The position numbers and the translations under genes are program-made. Under the pieces are notes generated by a model. That model was not told the DNA's origin. It made no database searches and saw only the letters and a program-made list of their open reading frames with translations. Shown here one piece after another: positions 61,495 through 64,000 of a DNA stretch of 64,000 bases (its first letter is position 1; every line of letters begins with the position of its first letter). The DNA is taken from positions 62,001-126,000 of the forward strand of contig JALONL010000014.1 of the NCBI GenBank assembly GCA_025454955.1, read 5' to 3'. Origin of the DNA: Bacteroidia bacterium (lineage in GTDB: Bacteria; Bacteroidota; Bacteroidia; Palsa-965).

Positions 61495-62262
61495 ATGCCA
61501 TTGGAATTGCTTTTGCTCATTGCCGCCGCATTTGCCGCAGGTTTTGTGGATGCGGTGGTGGGCGGCGGCGGGCTGATACAACTTCCCTCGTTTGTGCTGG
61601 CTTATCCGCAAATGCCTTTTGCCACGCTGCTGGGCACCAACAAATTGGCCAGTTTTGCGGGCACCAGTGTGGCCACGGTGCGCTACATGCTCACTACAGC
61701 CGTGCCCTGGCGTATGATTTTGCCTGCGCTTATTGCGGCGTTAATTACGGCGTGGCTGGGTGCGCAGTTGGCCAGCCATTTAGACAAGGCACTGATGCGG
61801 CCCGTAGTACTGGTGCTGCTGGTGGCAGTGGCCATTTATACGTTTTTTAAAAAGGAGCTGGGGCAGCAGCGGCGCGCACAACCGCAGGGTACAAGGGCTT
61901 TGCTTCTTTCGCTGGGCACGGGGGCATTGCTGGGTTTGTACGATGGCTTTTTCGGGCCGGGCACGGGGAGTTTTCTTATACTGATTTTTGTAGCGGTGTT
62001 TGGCTACGAGTTTTTAACGGCTTCGGTATGTGCCAAATTGGTGAACTGTGCCACTAATGTGGCTGCTCTTATTTATTTCGGAGTGCATGATAATATTAAT
62101 TATGCCATTGCCATTCCGGTAGCGGCAAGCAATATGGCGGGCTCGTGGCTGGGAGCGCGCACGGCTTTGCGTAAGGGGAATAATTTTGTGCGGATATTCT
62201 TTCTTGTGGTAGTATGCGCATTAATTCTGCGCCTGGGCTACGATGTGTGGGCAGGACGGTAA
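61495..62262 (+). CDS. TauE/SafE (TSUP) family membrane transporter
   Basis: The 255-residue protein has about eight hydrophobic helices and the family's paired signatures: AAGFVDAVVGGGGLIQLPSF with LLGTNKLASFAGT in the first half, and GLYDGFFGPGTGSFLILIFV with AKLVNCATNVAAL in the second. TSUP proteins export or import sulfite, sulfoacetate and other small anions. It lies 12 bp after the second lepB, so it is likely in the same transcript. Confidence 0.92.
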   Translation: MPLELLLLIAAAFAAGFVDAVVGGGGLIQLPSFVLAYPQMPFATLLGTNKLASFAGTSVATVRYMLTTAVPWRMILPALIAALITAWLGAQLASHLDKALMRPVVLVLLVAVAIYTFFKKELGQQRRAQPQGTRALLLSLGTGALLGLYDGFFGPGTGSFLILIFVAVFGYEFLTASVCAKLVNCATNVAALIYFGVHDNINYAIAIPVAASNMAGSWLGARTALRKGNNFVRIFFLVVVCALILRLGYDVWAGR

Positions 62263-62273
62263 ATGCACCGGAG

Positions 62274-62468
62274 TTAGTGCCCCCATACATGAAAGCGATC
62301 GTTGTATATGTGCTTGCGTTTATGCACATAAATGCGAAAGCCCATTTGGTTCCATTCGTTTTCAGAATGCGGCGGTTCTACATCGAGAATGAGGTGGTTC
62401 ACTTCCTCGTGAACTGAATCCGGTCGTTGGGGGTTTTGCTTTGACCGGCCCTGTGGTTTTGCTTTCAT
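62274..62468 (-). CDS. possible small protein, unknown
   Basis: A 64-residue frame starting MKAKPQGRSKQNPQRPDSVH and continuing EEVNHLILDVEPPHSENEWN before a basic, aromatic end (YVHKRKHIYNDRFHVWGH). The amino-acid composition looks natural and it fills most of the otherwise empty gap 62263-62621. No promoter consensus was found upstream and no family is recognised. Antisense to the TauE/SafE 3' flank only, not to the gene. Confidence 0.5.
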   Translation of the reverse strand: MKAKPQGRSKQNPQRPDSVHEEVNHLILDVEPPHSENEWNQMGFRIYVHKRKHIYNDRFHVWGH

Positions 62469-62621
62469 GGCGCGGTGTTTTGGTGTACAGATGCAATTTA
62501 ACGCGTACTCGGTTTAATGTCAATTTTTTAGCCGCATTTTCGACGAGTGGTTTTTGCACCGGATTTCAACAGGTAATGAACAGGTTTTTATGGTGCAATG
62601 TAAAATTTACATCTTTGGCCC

Positions 62622-63260
62622 ATGAGTGATGATGCTGCCATATTTTCTTTACCCCTGCTGGGGCCTGTTCAGTGGTATTCGAAATGGCTGCTGCATGACG
62701 AAATTGTGATTGACATTGCGGGCCATTATGTAAAGCAAACCTGGCGCAACCGCTACCGGATTGACGGGGCAAACGGCACGCAGGATTTAAGCATTCCGGT
62801 TATACTTCCTGCCTCCAAATCGGCCCAGCGCGATGTGCGTATTGACATGCATAACCGCTGGAATTTACAGCACTGGCGGGCTATACAGTCGGCATACGGC
62901 AAATCGCCCTATTTCGAGTTTTATGCCGATCATTTTGCGCGTTTTTACACTTCTCCCCTTCCCCACCGGCTGATTGATTTCAGCATTCCCCTGCTTGATC
63001 TTTCATTAAAGCTGTTGAAATGGAACCGCAGTTACCGGCTCATGGAAGTGTATGAACCGCATCCCGAGGGTAAGGATTACCGTTTGCTCATTGCACCTAA
63101 AATTCATCACGAAACAGATTCTGAATTTCTTGCAAAACCATATACACAGGTTTTTTCTGATCGGTTTCCATTCCGCCCCAATTTGTCGGTAATTGATTTA
63201 CTTTGCTGCACCGGCCCTTCGGCCGGTGAATACATCAAACAATCCATTCACACACGATAA
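62622..63260 (+). CDS. WbqC-like family protein
   Basis: The 212-residue protein fits the WbqC-like family: LPLLGPVQWYSKWLLHDEIVIDIAGHYVKQTWRNRYRI, LSIPVILPASKSAQRDVRIDMHNRWNLQHWRAIQSAYGKSPYFEFYADHF, and PFRPNLSVIDLLCCTGPSAGEYI. In Bacteroidota it commonly sits next to signal peptidase genes. Members are implied in surface polysaccharide pathways, without a defined reaction. The ATG at 62622 follows a TTTACATCTTTGG stretch that is one spacing off the -7 consensus. Confidence 0.9.
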   Translation: MSDDAAIFSLPLLGPVQWYSKWLLHDEIVIDIAGHYVKQTWRNRYRIDGANGTQDLSIPVILPASKSAQRDVRIDMHNRWNLQHWRAIQSAYGKSPYFEFYADHFARFYTSPLPHRLIDFSIPLLDLSLKLLKWNRSYRLMEVYEPHPEGKDYRLLIAPKIHHETDSEFLAKPYTQVFSDRFPFRPNLSVIDLLCCTGPSAGEYIKQSIHTR

Positions 63261-63266
63261 ACACTT

Positions 63267-63809
63267 ATGCATCCTGCCGAAATATTATCACGCGGGCATT
63301 CAAAAGCCTTAGCCATGCAGGTGGTGAAATGGGTGGGCAATGATGCTGAACGTTTTGCGGAGCTGGTGAAAATTTTTCTGGGGAAAGAAGTGAGGCTGAG
63401 TCAGCGTGCGGCAATGTCGGTAATGTGGTGTGCCGACAGAAATCCGGAATTGATAAAACCGTGGATCGGGAAATTTGTGGAGCGGCTTGGCAAAGCGGGC
63501 AATCACAGCGCAATAGACCGCAACATTGTTCGCATTTTGCAGTTTATGGACATTCCTGAAAAGTATGAAGGCAAACTGGCCGATAAATGCTTCTGTTTTT
63601 TGCAGGCGGCTGATACGCCAATAGCTGTGCGGGCTTTTGCAATGACAGTAGTGTTTAATATTGTAAAAAAGTACCCCGAAATGGCGCACGAGCTGGAGGT
63701 TGTTTTGCGCGAATGGCTGCCCAATGCATCGGCCGGTGAGGCCAACCGGGCGGGGAAAATTCTTGTGCAAATTGAAAAACTCAGGCACAAACACATTAAA
63801 GACCGGTGA
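63267..63809 (+). CDS. HEAT-like helical protein, unknown
   Basis: The 180-residue protein is all helical with repeat-like pairs (LAMQVVKWVGNDAERFAELVKIFLG, RLSQRAAMSVMWCADRNPELIKPWIGKFVERL, IAVRAFAMTVVFNIVKKYPEMAHELEVVLREWL). This suggests a short HEAT/armadillo-type scaffold. No signal peptide. It starts 6 bp after the WbqC-like gene, so it is in the same operon. Such small HEAT-like proteins recur in Bacteroidota without assigned function. Confidence 0.78.
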   Translation: MHPAEILSRGHSKALAMQVVKWVGNDAERFAELVKIFLGKEVRLSQRAAMSVMWCADRNPELIKPWIGKFVERLGKAGNHSAIDRNIVRILQFMDIPEKYEGKLADKCFCFLQAADTPIAVRAFAMTVVFNIVKKYPEMAHELEVVLREWLPNASAGEANRAGKILVQIEKLRHKHIKDR

Positions 63810-63879
63810 AGTAAGCACAAAAACCGCCCTGCGTTCTGGCAGGGAACTGTATCTTTACGATCCATTTTAAAAGATCATT

Positions 63880-64000
63880 ATGTCGTCAGCCACAACCGAT
63901 AAAATTGACATTGAATTTAACCGCAATGAAGACGCGCTGAAAATGCTTATTTCCGCCATGGAGCAGCGTTTTCAGAAAGTAGCACTGGGCGGAGGCAAAA
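63880..64000 (+). CDS. acyl-CoA carboxylase beta (carboxyltransferase) subunit, 5' end only
   Basis: Forty codons from ATG 63880 read MSSATTDKIDIEFNRNEDAL, then KMLISAMEQRFQKVALGGGK, cut by the window edge. The phrase NEDALKML...RxxKVxLGGGK is the N-terminus of propionyl-/methylmalonyl-type acyl-CoA carboxylase carboxyltransferase subunits in Bacteroidota. A near-consensus TATCTTTA lies at 63850-63857. The identification rests on a short stretch. Confidence 0.75.
   Translation, partial: MSSATTDKIDIEFNRNEDALKMLISAMEQRFQKVALGGGK

Noticed and set aside
63827..63844. Terminator before the carboxylase gene
   Set aside because: CCCTGC/GCAGGG is a 6-bp stem without a T run.

Overview
The window is chromosomal DNA of a member of the Bacteroidota, probably a free-living gliding or type IX secretion system (T9SS) organism. 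The signs are secreted proteins with T9SS type A and type B C-terminal sorting domains, bacillithiol synthesis (BshA), and marker families such as START-like PF19569-type, WbqC-like, DUF2520 next to KdsC, BatA-domain and YwqK-like proteins. Many genes also carry the Bacteroidota -7 promoter element TAnnTTTG. No rRNA, prophage, transposase or CRISPR array is visible; one tRNA-Met is present.

Layout. 1-6 kb: minus-strand secreted and surface proteins, including two tandem paralogues of a T9SS cargo, a sugar dehydrogenase with a sorting tail and a beta-barrel. 6.1-10.7 kb: tRNA-Met, a Lys/Ala/Pro-tailed START-like protein, a PAP2 phosphatase next to a GT39 glycosyltransferase, and a convergent GT2. 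10.8-16.6 kb: an outer-membrane barrel, uvrB and a large Asp-box repeat protein. 16.6-17.2 kb: interspersed repeats. 17.2-25.9 kb: YitT-like, BatA-domain, dihydroorotase-like, YebC, 7TM-HD phosphohydrolase and RsmH-like genes. 25.9-32.1 kb: an AT-rich accessory island. 32.2-46.6 kb: housekeeping and regulatory genes (thiolase, NlpC/P60, an ArsR operon, VWA-like, FabG, pseudo-receiver, GIY-YIG-like, DUF2520-KdsC). 46.6-48.2 kb: about 29 copies of a 55-bp minisatellite. 48.2-64 kb: bshA, recA, bcp, trmN6-like, rimM-rpsP, dapB, two signal peptidases, TauE/SafE, WbqC-like and the start of an acyl-CoA carboxylase beta subunit.

The most unusual region is the island at about 26.1-32.1 kb. It begins with a diverged, frameshifted 3' fragment of the neighbouring rsmH-like gene. 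Four co-oriented AT-rich gene blocks follow: a thioredoxin-like gene with an unknown helical gene, a 1032-residue protein with an Mrr-like nuclease and a STAND-like NTPase, a lipoprotein, and an Imm1-like immunity protein. The first three blocks each end in a 132-135 bp imperfect inverted repeat with TAAC at its left end and GTTAT at its right end. Placement after the gene, length and end motifs resemble integron attC sites, so I propose an integrase-less, integron-like cassette cluster (CALIN) that carries a candidate antiviral STAND gene. No integrase is in the window, and the assignment rests on reading alone.

Other points: several genes have TAnnTTTG only 4-8 nt before ATG, implying nearly leaderless mRNAs; a dihydroorotase-like protein lacks its catalytic Asp; a receiver-like protein has Glu at the phosphorylation site; and lepB and a TPR gene each change base composition partway along.
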